Shown here piece after piece: positions 38,862 to 48,319 of a stretch of DNA of 64,000 nt (position 1 is the stretch's first letter; each line of letters opens with the position of its first letter). A program made the position numbers and the translations under genes. The notes under the pieces were generated by a model that made no database searches, had not been told where the DNA came from, and saw nothing but the letters and a program-made list of their open reading frames with translations. Source of the DNA: Bacteroidia bacterium (GTDB lineage Bacteria; Bacteroidota; Bacteroidia; Bacteroidales; Paludibacteraceae); assembly GCA_009930305.1 (NCBI GenBank), contig RZYM01000007.1, positions 1 through 64,000 on the forward strand. Reading direction: 5' to 3'.

Positions 38862-40630
38862 GCTATATATTGTTGCGTAGGAGCTGTTTTACTCTCTGAT
38901 AAAGTCATTTGAAGATAATTTCCTAATAGAGGGTTAATATATTCTTTTTTCATCCTATATCTATCCGAGTACCCCATATAAGTAGCAATTTCTTGTAACG
39001 TACGTGGTTCTTGACAGTACAATATAATTTTGTTTATTAACTCTTTTTTCTTCCTATCCCTTGACTCTACTCCTTGACTTTTACTCCTTGACTCTACTCC
39101 TTGACTTTTACTCCTTGACTCTACTCCTTGAATATAATCGTAGTTTATAGTGTAAGTTGTCCATCTACCTTTATTAGTAGAAATTAATAAATCTCTGTAA
39201 ACCAACGAATAGAGCAACTTGCCAACTTCCAAGGGGTTTTTGTCTAGAAGAAGTTGAATATAGTAGTTTGATACACTATCCTCCATAATAGCAGTGGCTA
39301 ATATAAGTTGTTCTTCCTTCTGTAAGTTGATATAAGAATTTCCAAATAGTTTTTTAAGATTATTGCTACACTCTTCGGTAATAAACGACTCCATAGAAAG
39401 GGTCAATTCTACCAAATGTAAATCAGTCTTTTCTATTAAAATAGGTTTTCTCCAATTTTCTTTTTTCCATGCTGATAAAATAGTTGGGAATCCAGAGCCA
39501 ATATTGTCTCCAAATCCTATCATTCTCAACATGGCTTGCATATTTGGATTGCGAGCTTTGGAATGACCTCCTGCATAAATCTCCATTATAGGGAGTTTTA
39601 AGGAACCGGGATTTGAGAAGACAAAACAATCATTTCTTTTCTCTATTTTAAGGATTCCAGTCATCATATAATCACTATGGATTATTAAATTAGTTAGTGC
39701 CTCGCGAACAGCTTTGTGTACTGGAGTATCGTCTACACGTTCCATACCTTCCAATCGGAATGGTCGCTTTATATCATTAACCAATTTAGATTGTACACGT
39801 GTAAAAAAGTTATAGAGATTATTTTCCCAGCGACCATCATATGTTAAACGATCACTCCAACGGCTATCTGGTTGTAAGTTTGTTAAATCAAGATAGTCCA
39901 TACGTATATTATCAAAACGCTCACGAATAGGTAAACCTTTGCCAAACATTAATAGTCCAGCTAAGGTTAATCCCTCTCTGCTAGTATTTCTATCAATAAC
40001 ATATCCACCCATATTGATGAGAAATTCTTTGTCATTATAATCATTCCACACGTGGTCTTGATTTGCTGTGCGAAATCTATTGCGATATGCGTTTAAAGTG
40101 TTTTTATCAATATCATCCATTGTGAAATTTTCCATTAAAACTCCATCATTGCCACTATCATTGGCATCGCGAATCATTGCTTTTACATCATCTTCTGTAC
40201 AATGGTAGTCTCCTTCATAATTTCGTTTGAAAGAGCCATTCATCATGTTATCATTTATATAAATTGGGCGCTGGCGATAGTCAGCTTGAGGAACTTTTAT
40301 ATACAATAAAGTATGTCCTTCATAAACGACTTCATCAACATCCTCATCTGTGAGGATATTTCTATTTACTTTGTTGCTATTCAAGGTGTCAAAAAAATCC
40401 TTTTTCATTTTCTTGGGATTTTTAACGCCTGTTATATAAAATCGCTTGTCAAAATTTATTTCTTTTAAGTTTTCAGTAATGCCTAAAAGGATTGTTCCAC
40501 CAATAGTATTAGCAAAAGACGAGTAGGTTTCCCACACTGATTTGGGAATAGAGTCTTCTGCTTTTTTGCATTCAAACGTAATACGTTCTCCGACTTGTAA
40601 CAATGCTTTAATATCGTTATTATCTATCAT
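38852..40630 (-). CDS. AlbA_2 (Schlafen-type) ATP-binding protein / putative transcriptional regulator
   Basis: ERITFECKKAEDSIPKSVWETYSSFANTIGGTILLGITE (AlbA_2); VHKAVREALTNLIIHSDYM and FSNPGSLKLP (HATPase_c_4-like). Confidence 0.88.
   Translation of the reverse strand: MIDNNDIKALLQVGERITFECKKAEDSIPKSVWETYSSFANTIGGTILLGITENLKEINFDKRFYITGVKNPKKMKKDFFDTLNSNKVNRNILTDEDVDEVVYEGHTLLYIKVPQADYRQRPIYINDNMMNGSFKRNYEGDYHCTEDDVKAMIRDANDSGNDGVLMENFTMDDIDKNTLNAYRNRFRTANQDHVWNDYNDKEFLINMGGYVIDRNTSREGLTLAGLLMFGKGLPIRERFDNIRMDYLDLTNLQPDSRWSDRLTYDGRWENNLYNFFTRVQSKLVNDIKRPFRLEGMERVDDTPVHKAVREALTNLIIHSDYMMTGILKIEKRNDCFVFSNPGSLKLPIMEIYAGGHSKARNPNMQAMLRMIGFGDNIGSGFPTILSAWKKENWRKPILIEKTDLHLVELTLSMESFITEECSNNLKKLFGNSYINLQKEEQLILATAIMEDSVSNYYIQLLLDKNPLEVGKLLYSLVYRDLLISTNKGRWTTYTINYDYIQGVESRSKSQGVESRSKSQGVESRDRKKKELINKIILYCQEPRTLQEIATYMGYSDRYRMKKEYINPLLGNYLQMTLSESKTAPTQQYIAIH
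39061..39131. repeat. In-frame 27-bp tandem repeat inside the AlbA_2 gene (about 2.6 copies)
   Basis: ttgactctactccttgacttttactcc at 39061 and 39088, partial copy at 39115; encodes GVESRSKSQ GVESRSKSQ GVESR. Confidence 0.92.
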
Positions 40631-40719
40631 TTTTCAATTATCGTAATTGTACTAGACATTTTAGTATTTATATATTTTCATTTGATAATTTATTAAGTGT
40701 CAACAGCAAAATAGGTATC

Positions 40720-40977
40720 TCATTGATCATGGGTTATATGAATTATGCTTGTTGATTCTGTGCTAGGCTCCCTTCTCTTGGGTATATTTAGAATATCATC
40801 GATATTAACATCTAAAACTTCCATCATTTTCAAAACCATTTCAATATTTGGCTGTGAAGAATTAGTTCACCACTTAGATGCAGTTGTAGGATTTACATGC
40901 AGTTATTCTCCTAACCACTTGTTCGTTATCTTTTCCTGCACAAGTAGTAGTTTTAATCAATTTATATCCTGCATCAT
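40720..40977 (-). pseudogene. Decayed XRE-family HTH regulator with three in-frame stops
   Basis: One frame reads MMQDIN*LKLLLVQEKITNKWLGE*LHVNPTTASKW*TNSSQPNIEMVLKMMEVLDVNIDDILNIPKRREPSTESTSIIHITHDQ*, an XRE-like HTH pattern. Confidence 0.75.
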
Positions 40978-41332
40978 ACTAATTTTATGACATTGATATG
41001 CAAATTTAATGAAATAGTTTCATTCTATCAGTTAATTAAGTGTTTATTTTAATCAAAAGCTAAATTGCATATTTTAGGACATCATCCTTTATCTACACCT
41101 TCCTTTTAGAGGTGTTATAGACTAACAATTGCGCAAATATGGCTCGGTAACTATAATTTTTGCATGTTTGCCACAATATTTTAATTGATATCAATCTTGT
41201 GCCTGCCGATATTAGTACGTAGGTTCTTCATGATGTGGTATCAAAAGTAGAGTTTGAGAATCAGTCATAGAATGCATTCATCACAAAGCGAGTGGTAGCA
41301 TCGCCACCTTTAATATATATATATTATTTATT

Positions 41333-41953
41333 TCATTCTTCCTCGCTGTGGAGTACCGGTAGTGTGATGTGAAATTTAACGGCTAGAACACGTGTAGCTA
41401 TTACAGCAATTGCCGATAAAACTTCTGTAAGTATAATGTTGCAGTTAAATTTGTAGCATATAAAGTATACGATTCCACCGGCAACACATGCCATGGCATA
41501 AATTTCTTTTCTAAAAATAAGAGGAACTTCATTAATCAAAATATCGCGAATGATACCTCCGACTGCACCTGTCATCATACCCATAATAATTGCAAGCCAA
41601 AAATGGAAGCCTGATGCAAGAGTACGTTCAATACCCACTACTGTAAAAAGAGCTAGACCAATAGTATCGAAGGTAAATATGGTATATTCAAGTTTTACTA
41701 TCTGCTTTCTGAATAATATTACAAATAATAGTGCAAATGCAGTGATAAATACGTATGATGGATTTTGCATCCAAAAAGGAGATACGTTAAGTAAAATATC
41801 GCGTAGAGTACCACCTCCGATTGCTGTAACAAAACCAACAACATAAGCTCCAAACCAATCAAAGTTTTTTGATGATGCCATACGAATACCACTTATTGCA
41901 AATGCAAATGTGCCTATAAAGTCTAAAATGTGTGTAAATGTTATTGGTAACAT
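41333..41953 (-). CDS. Trimeric intracellular cation channel family protein (UPF0126/YadS-like)
   Basis: Start moved to MLPITFTHILDFIGTFAFAISGIRMAS; GGGTLRDILL and GAVGGIIRDIL repeats. Confidence 0.88.
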   Translation of the reverse strand: MLPITFTHILDFIGTFAFAISGIRMASSKNFDWFGAYVVGFVTAIGGGTLRDILLNVSPFWMQNPSYVFITAFALLFVILFRKQIVKLEYTIFTFDTIGLALFTVVGIERTLASGFHFWLAIIMGMMTGAVGGIIRDILINEVPLIFRKEIYAMACVAGGIVYFICYKFNCNIILTEVLSAIAVIATRVLAVKFHITLPVLHSEEE

Positions 41954-42039
41954 GTGGTGTTTAATGACATATAATTTTCTGCAAAGTAACGTAAATTTTA
42001 GCTTTTTTCTTACCTTTACGAAACAAAAAACATTTAAAT

Positions 42040-44874
42040 ATGAAGAAACTTTTTTTGATTGATGCATACGCAATTATATATCGTTCATATTATGCCTTCA
42101 TAAAGACTCCTAGAATAAATTCAAAAGGCCTAAATACATCGGCTATTTATGGATTTGTGAATACCCTAGAAGACGTCTTAAAGCGCGAGCTTCCTACACA
42201 TATAGCAGTTGCTTTTGATCCTTCGGGCCCTACATTTCGCCACGAAGCTTATGAAAAATATAAAGCTCAACGCGAAGCAACTCCCGAAGATATTCGAAAA
42301 GCAATACCCATAATCAAAGATTTAGTTTCTGCATATCGCATACCAATTTTGCAAGTTGATGGTTTTGAAGCCGATGATGTGATTGGCACAATGGCAAAGA
42401 AAGCTGAAAAACTTGGATTTAAAACATATATGCTAACTCCTGATAAGGATTATGCTCAATTAGTATCAGACAATATTTTTATGTATCGTCCTAAACATAA
42501 TGGGGGATACGAAACAATGGGCCCTGAACAAGTGAAAATCAAATATGGTTTGACATCACAAGAGCAAGTAATAGATTTGTTGGGATTAATGGGTGATAGT
42601 AGTGATAATATTCCGGGTTGTCCGGGCGTGGGAGAAAAAACAGCCGCTAAGTTGTTGCAAGAGTTTGGTAGTATTGATAATTTATTGTCTTCAACCGATA
42701 AACTAAAAGGTGCATTGAAATTAAAGATTGAAGATAACAAAGATCAGATTATCTTTTCGCGTTTCTTGGCAACAATTAGAAAAGATGTGCCTATTGAACT
42801 TGACGAGGAATCACTAAAGATTGAAAAACCTGATGATGCTAAACTTCAGGCAATGTTTCAAGATTTGGAGTTTAGAAGCAGGTTAACAAATGCATCACCC
42901 GTTAATGTAATTAATAAAGTAAGCAGTCCAAAATCGGCAACAGGTCCGGTACAAACTTCTTTATTCGATTTACTTGATGAGCCAAAGCAAGCTCCGGCTG
43001 ATACTCAAACAGAAGAAGCTCCTGTATCAACCACAGAGAATCAGATAGAAGAAAATCAAAGTTTGCAATTATATAATATTAATAGCATCACGCACAAATA
43101 TACGCGTATTGCTGATGCTCATAGTTTAAAAAGTTTTGTAGAAGAATTAAGCTATCAACCTGCATTTTGTTTTGATACGGAAACAACCGATGTTGATGTT
43201 TTCAACGCTGAACTTGTAGGATTGTCTTTTTGTTGGAAAGCAGGAGAAGCTTATTTTATTCCGGTGGATGCAAATAATGAAAAAGATACCTTAGATGTAT
43301 TAAGACCTATATTTGAAGATTGTTCGGTAGGCAAGATAGGCCACAATATTAAGTTTGATATGTTGATTCTGGCAAGATGTGGTGTAAATGTGTGTGGAGA
43401 TATTTTTGATACCATGATTGCACACTATATTTTACAACCCGAATTACGTCACGGAATGGATTATTTGGCAGAAATATATTTACAATATCGTACCATTCAT
43501 TATGATGATATAGTAGGACCAAAAGGAAAAAACCGGATTCTTATAAGAGATGTGGATGCTAATCTTTTGTGCGATTATGCATCAGAAGATGCTGACATCA
43601 CGTATCGCCTAAAAACAATTTTAGAAGAAGAACTAAAAAAGAGCAAATCAGAATCTTTGTTTTATGATATTGAGATGCCACTCGTTCGGACTCTTATTGA
43701 AATGGAATTGGCAGGTGTACGAATTGATTCTGAGGCGCTTAAACAGTCGTCAATACAAATGACTGAAACAATGAACGCTATAGAAAATGAGGTTCAAGCA
43801 GTAGCAGGAGAGGGTTTTAATATTAATTCGTCAAAGCAAGTAGGTGAGTTGCTTTTTGAAAGGTTAAAAGTTGTAGAAAAGGCAAAGAAAACTAAAACCG
43901 GTCAATATGTAACCTCCGAAGATATATTGGAGTCACTGAGGTCTAAGCATCCTATTGTCTCTAAGATATTGGAATACAGAGGTCTGAAAAAGTTGTTGAG
44001 TACTTATATTGATGCCTTACCATTGCTTGTAAAAAAGCAAACAGGAAAAATTCATACTTCATATAATCAGGCTGTTACTTCAACAGGAAGACTAAGTTCA
44101 AGTAATCCTAATTTGCAAAATATTCCTGTAAGAGATGAACAAGGCAGGGAAATAAGAAAAGTTTTTATACCGGATGATGGATGCATATTCTTTTCGGCTG
44201 ATTATTCTCAAATTGAGTTACGTTTGATGGCTCATTTGAGTGGAGATGAGAATATGATTGAAGCATTCCGTGAAGGATATGATATACATGCATCAACCGC
44301 AGCAAAAATATTTAAGATTGATATAAGTGAGGTTAGTTCTGATATGAGGCGTAAAGCCAAAACAGCAAACTTTGGAATAATATATGGTATTTCGGTATTT
44401 GGTTTATCAGAACGTTTAAGCATTCCGAGAACAGAGGCCAAACAACTTATTGATGGTTATTTTGAGACGTATCCTCGCGTAAAGGCATACATGGACGAAA
44501 GTATAGAACATGCAAGAGAATTAGGTTATGTTGAAACAATTTTCGGACGAAAGCGTTTCTTGCCTGATATAAAATCAGCTAATAGTATTGTAAGAGGATA
44601 TGCAGAACGAAATGCTATTAATGCTCCGATACAAGGAAGTGCAGCAGATCTTATTAAGATTGCCATGGTACGTATTTCAAATCGCTTTAGAGAGGAGAGT
44701 GTGCGTTCGCAAATGATTTTGCAAGTGCATGATGAGTTGAATTTTAATGTTTATCCTGATGAGTTGGATAAAGTAAAATCGATAGTGGTTGATGCGATGG
44801 AACATGTTGCAGAGCTATCGGTTCCTTTGCGTGCTGATTGTGGAATAGGTAATAATTGGTTGGAAGCTCACTAA
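42040..44874 (+). CDS. polA: DNA polymerase I
   Basis: 5'-3' exonuclease N-terminus, FDTETTDVD 3'-5' exonuclease, DYSQIELRLMAHLSGD, KTANFGIIYGISVFGL, LQVHDELNF. Confidence 0.98.
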   Translation: MKKLFLIDAYAIIYRSYYAFIKTPRINSKGLNTSAIYGFVNTLEDVLKRELPTHIAVAFDPSGPTFRHEAYEKYKAQREATPEDIRKAIPIIKDLVSAYRIPILQVDGFEADDVIGTMAKKAEKLGFKTYMLTPDKDYAQLVSDNIFMYRPKHNGGYETMGPEQVKIKYGLTSQEQVIDLLGLMGDSSDNIPGCPGVGEKTAAKLLQEFGSIDNLLSSTDKLKGALKLKIEDNKDQIIFSRFLATIRKDVPIELDEESLKIEKPDDAKLQAMFQDLEFRSRLTNASPVNVINKVSSPKSATGPVQTSLFDLLDEPKQAPADTQTEEAPVSTTENQIEENQSLQLYNINSITHKYTRIADAHSLKSFVEELSYQPAFCFDTETTDVDVFNAELVGLSFCWKAGEAYFIPVDANNEKDTLDVLRPIFEDCSVGKIGHNIKFDMLILARCGVNVCGDIFDTMIAHYILQPELRHGMDYLAEIYLQYRTIHYDDIVGPKGKNRILIRDVDANLLCDYASEDADITYRLKTILEEELKKSKSESLFYDIEMPLVRTLIEMELAGVRIDSEALKQSSIQMTETMNAIENEVQAVAGEGFNINSSKQVGELLFERLKVVEKAKKTKTGQYVTSEDILESLRSKHPIVSKILEYRGLKKLLSTYIDALPLLVKKQTGKIHTSYNQAVTSTGRLSSSNPNLQNIPVRDEQGREIRKVFIPDDGCIFFSADYSQIELRLMAHLSGDENMIEAFREGYDIHASTAAKIFKIDISEVSSDMRRKAKTANFGIIYGISVFGLSERLSIPRTEAKQLIDGYFETYPRVKAYMDESIEHARELGYVETIFGRKRFLPDIKSANSIVRGYAERNAINAPIQGSAADLIKIAMVRISNRFREESVRSQMILQVHDELNFNVYPDELDKVKSIVVDAMEHVAELSVPLRADCGIGNNWLEAH

Positions 44875-44878
44875 GTAT

Positions 44879-44916
44879 AAAAAAAGAATCACATAAATTT
44901 ATGTGATTCTTTTTTG
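44879..44916. terminator. Bidirectional terminator between polA and the CoA-transferase gene
   Basis: aaaaaaagaatcacata-aat-ttatgtgattctttttt. Confidence 0.85.
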
Positions 44917-44934
44917 CATTCTTATAAGTTCTTA

Positions 44935-46431
44935 TTATTGAAAATCAGCCCAATTTGTATTGCGCATATCTCCTGTAGCCATAAATGTGCGGTGCATACC
45001 AAAACAAGCACCTAAGTTATGTGGAGTTTGACCTTTGGCAGAAATTTTCAAATAATCGTGTAACATTTGTCTGTATATAGGATCTACACAATTTTCGATG
45101 ATCAGTTCAGCACGTTGACGTGGTGATTTTCCTCTTAAATCTGCGATACCATATTCTGTAATGAGAACCTTTGTTGAGTGTTCGTTTTGATCTACGTGTG
45201 TTACCATAGGTACAATAGAACTGATCTTTCCGTCTTTTGCAGTAGCAGGAGTCGTAAAGATTGAAATATATGCATTACGTGTAAAGTCTCCGGAGCCACC
45301 AATACCATTCATCATCTTAGAACCCATTACATGTGTACTATTTATGTTTCCATAAATATCAGCCTCAAGAGCTGTATTAATTGTAATTAAGCCTAAACGA
45401 CGAACAAGACCAGGGTTATTTGAAATTTCTTCAGGACGTAAAACAATTTTATCGCGGAAGAAACTCATATTGTCGTAAATCTCTTGTAGTACAGGATCTG
45501 TAACTGTAAGTGAACAGCCGCTTGCAAATATAACACGTCCTTTACGCATCAATTCAATAACTGAATCTTGTATAACTTCAGTGTACATTTTGAATGCAGG
45601 AATATTAGGATTGTTACCTAATTCTGACATAACTGCATTTGCAATATTACCTACACCTGATTGTATTGGCAAGAATGATGCAGGAATGTGTCCTTTTTTA
45701 ATTTCCTCACTTAAGAAATCTGATACATTTTTACCGATGCGCGATGTAATTTCGTCAGGTTCTGTGAATCCACCAACTTCATCTTTTCTGTTTGTTTCTA
45801 CAATACCTATAATTTTTGCAGGATCAACCTTCAATATTGGACTTCCTATACGTTTTTCAGGACTAAAAACAGGTATCTCGTGACGTGCAGGAGGATCTAG
45901 AGGTTCGTATATGTCATGTATACCGCGTAGCTCTTTAGTGTGACGGCTATTTAATTCAATTATTATGCGATCTGCCAAACGTGCAATTGTTGGAGAAATT
46001 CCAACACCTGAGGTAAGAATTATTTCGCCATTGTCGTTAATATCACATGCTTCAATAATTGCAACTGTTGGTTTTGGCATAAATCCATAGCGAATTTCTT
46101 GTGCCAACTGAGATAAGTGTATATCAATATAGGCAGGGCCATCAAGTTCGTTAATCGCATTACGTAGGTCTTTGTTTGATTGATAAGGAGTACGGAAAGC
46201 AATTGCATTCGCTTTAGCTAATGCGCCATCAAGAGATGCTCCTGTTGACGCTCCTGTATACATACCTATTTTAAATGGTTTTCCGGTAGCATGTATTGCT
46301 TCTGCTCTTTGAGCGATGGCTGTCGGTACCTCTTTTGGAGATCCTGCAGGTGTAAAACCACTAAAACCTACAATATCGCCATCATTGACGAACTCCGCCG
46401 CTTCCTGGGCGGAAAGAATTTTGTAATTCAT
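44935..46431 (-). CDS. Acetyl-CoA hydrolase/transferase (succinate CoA-transferase type)
   Basis: GDIVGFSGFTPAGSPKEVPTAIAQRA; GSKMMNGIGGSGDFTRNAY; ITEYGIADLRGKSPRQRAELII. Confidence 0.92.
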   Translation of the reverse strand: MNYKILSAQEAAEFVNDGDIVGFSGFTPAGSPKEVPTAIAQRAEAIHATGKPFKIGMYTGASTGASLDGALAKANAIAFRTPYQSNKDLRNAINELDGPAYIDIHLSQLAQEIRYGFMPKPTVAIIEACDINDNGEIILTSGVGISPTIARLADRIIIELNSRHTKELRGIHDIYEPLDPPARHEIPVFSPEKRIGSPILKVDPAKIIGIVETNRKDEVGGFTEPDEITSRIGKNVSDFLSEEIKKGHIPASFLPIQSGVGNIANAVMSELGNNPNIPAFKMYTEVIQDSVIELMRKGRVIFASGCSLTVTDPVLQEIYDNMSFFRDKIVLRPEEISNNPGLVRRLGLITINTALEADIYGNINSTHVMGSKMMNGIGGSGDFTRNAYISIFTTPATAKDGKISSIVPMVTHVDQNEHSTKVLITEYGIADLRGKSPRQRAELIIENCVDPIYRQMLHDYLKISAKGQTPHNLGACFGMHRTFMATGDMRNTNWADFQ

Positions 46432-46469
46432 TTAATATATATTTATGACGTTTTTTTTAAAAAGACGTG

Positions 46470-46477
46470 CAAAGGTA
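46470..46477 (-). promoter_or_regulatory. Bacteroidetes -7 element (TACCTTTG) for the CoA-transferase
   Basis: caaaggta on + strand upstream of 46431. Confidence 0.55.
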
Positions 46478-46580
46478 GTGCAATTTGTTTTTAAATGAAA
46501 AAAAAATCGTCAGTTTTGATATAGGGTTGGGGGAGGTTTTATTGAACCCCTCACATTCTCCTCTCAAAACCCCAAAATAT

Positions 46581-47354
46581 CTATTCTTTTGTCAGAAATT
46601 TGAGTAATTCTTCGGATTTGACACCTATTTTAAGTTTGCCTTTTTCGGCGTATGAGATTTTGCCGGTTTCTTCTGATACAACAACTACTAAAGCATCAGT
46701 CTTTTCTGATATACCTAGCGCAGCTCTATGTCTTAAGCCTAAATTTTGAGGAATATTTTGGTCGTGTGATATAGGCAAGATACAGCCAACCGCTTTTATT
46801 TTTCCTTCAACAATAATTAAAGCCCCGTCGTGTAAAGGAGTATTTTTATAAAAAATATTCTCCATTAAGCGCGATCTTACTTCGGAATCTATACGTTCGC
46901 CGGTTTCCCAATAATTTGTTAGATCTGCCTCTTTTTGCAAAACGATTAAAGCTCCTGTTTTTGTTTTTGAAAAGGATTCGGCTGCTTGTACAATTTCATC
47001 TATAAAAGCATCATCTTTGTTGCCTTTTCTCCCGATAACCATGTTCTTTATTTTTGCGTATAAACCCTTAGAATGTCTTCCTACTAGTTTATTTAAAAAT
47101 CTACGTATCTCATCCTGAAATAAAACAATGAGAAGTATGGCACCAACATTTACGACTTTGTTCATGATAGCACCAAGTAATTCCATCTGAAAAACGTATG
47201 AAACAAAGAACCAAATGACAATGAAACTAAGCACAGATATGAAAATGTTCATACCCGAAGTTCCTTTCATCAAACGATATATTTGATATAGCAATATTGC
47301 TACAATAATAATGTCGAATAGGTCTTTAAGTCTGAATCCAAGTATGCTGAACAT
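46581..47354 (-). CDS. cdaA: Diadenylate cyclase (c-di-AMP synthase)
   Basis: Three N-terminal TMs; NTPLHDGALIIVEGKIKAVGCILP and GLRHRAALGISEKTDALVVVVSEETG (DAC domain). Confidence 0.94.
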   Translation of the reverse strand: MFSILGFRLKDLFDIIIVAILLYQIYRLMKGTSGMNIFISVLSFIVIWFFVSYVFQMELLGAIMNKVVNVGAILLIVLFQDEIRRFLNKLVGRHSKGLYAKIKNMVIGRKGNKDDAFIDEIVQAAESFSKTKTGALIVLQKEADLTNYWETGERIDSEVRSRLMENIFYKNTPLHDGALIIVEGKIKAVGCILPISHDQNIPQNLGLRHRAALGISEKTDALVVVVSEETGKISYAEKGKLKIGVKSEELLKFLTKE

Positions 47355-47359
47355 GGTTG

Positions 47360-48139
47360 TTATAATTTATGATAGTATGTGTGTAATTTGATAGTTTCCA
47401 TTGCTTCTTTGGCATCATGAACACGTAATACGTCAACGCCCTCGTCAAGTAGCATGGTATGTAAAACGGATGTACCATTTAATGATTCGCTTGCAGAAGT
47501 TTGTAAAACCTTTTGTATCATCGATTTTCTTGATATTCCAACTAGTATTGGCAACTCAAAAGTATGTAAGACGTGTAAGTTACGAGCAATATCGTAATTT
47601 TCTTCCAGAGTTTTTCCAAACCCAAATCCAGGGTCTAGAATGATGTCATTAACTCCAAGCCTCGTTAGTGCATCAATCTGTTTTGAAAAGAAATACATCA
47701 TTTCAGGAAGTCCGCCACCACCAGAGTACATTAGTATGTATGGAACTTTGTGTTCTGCAACTACATTGAACATTTCATCGCAGCCTCCAGATATATCATT
47801 AATAATATTTACTCCGTATTTTTCTATACACATTTTTGCAACAGACGGGCGAAATGTATCTACAGAAAAAACGGCATCAGGATATTTGCTTATTAAAATG
47901 GGTAAATTTTCATCTATTCGTTTTATTTCCTCCGATTCTGAAACCTCTTCTGCTCCAGGTCTTGTAGAGTATGCACCAAAATCTATGCAAAACACACCTG
48001 ACGGAACTTCCATATTATATCGACTTCCTTGGAAAAATGAATCGGGTGTAAAGTTTACTATTGCCATAACTTCGGTTTTGTTAAAACAATGAAGTTTTCC
48101 ACCGATATTTACAGACAAATATTGAGATCGTTTGTGCAT
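47360..48139 (-). CDS. folP: Dihydropteroate synthase
   Basis: AIVNFTPDSFFQGSR, FSVDTFRPSVA, INDISGG, DIILDPGFGFGKTLEENYDI. Confidence 0.95.
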   Translation of the reverse strand: MHKRSQYLSVNIGGKLHCFNKTEVMAIVNFTPDSFFQGSRYNMEVPSGVFCIDFGAYSTRPGAEEVSESEEIKRIDENLPILISKYPDAVFSVDTFRPSVAKMCIEKYGVNIINDISGGCDEMFNVVAEHKVPYILMYSGGGGLPEMMYFFSKQIDALTRLGVNDIILDPGFGFGKTLEENYDIARNLHVLHTFELPILVGISRKSMIQKVLQTSASESLNGTSVLHTMLLDEGVDVLRVHDAKEAMETIKLHTYYHKL

Positions 48140-48272
48140 AAATGTATAATGATTTGAAAAAACAAGTCATAAATCTTTGCAAAATTAGAAATTATCTGCA
48201 TCTTTGCAGTCATTTTGTCGGAAAACTGAAAAAAAAATAAAGCAAAACACAATATTGGAGCTCAAAATTAGT

Positions 48273-48280
48273 TATCTTTG
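48273..48280 (+). promoter_or_regulatory. Bacteroidetes -7 element (TATCTTTG) upstream of the SUMF1 lipoprotein gene
   Basis: Match to TAnnTTTG upstream of 48320. Confidence 0.5.
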
Positions 48281-48319
48281 TAGCTACGAATGTAAATTAA
48301 CCTTGAGTATAAAAATACA

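Noticed and set aside
40745-40990. 81-aa plus-strand ORF
   Set aside because: Antisense to the HTH pseudogene, whose minus-strand frame shows clear XRE homology.
41100-41330. Possible coding remnant on minus strand (GGDATTRFVMNAFYD*FSNSTFDTTS*RTYVLISAGT...)
   Set aside because: Has stops and no family I can identify; too weak to call a pseudogene.
42040-42073. Apparent overlap of the divergent TRIC-family ORF with polA
   Set aside because: The ORF-track start is too far upstream; the homologous N-terminus MLPITFTHILDFIGTFAFAISG begins at 41953, removing the overlap.
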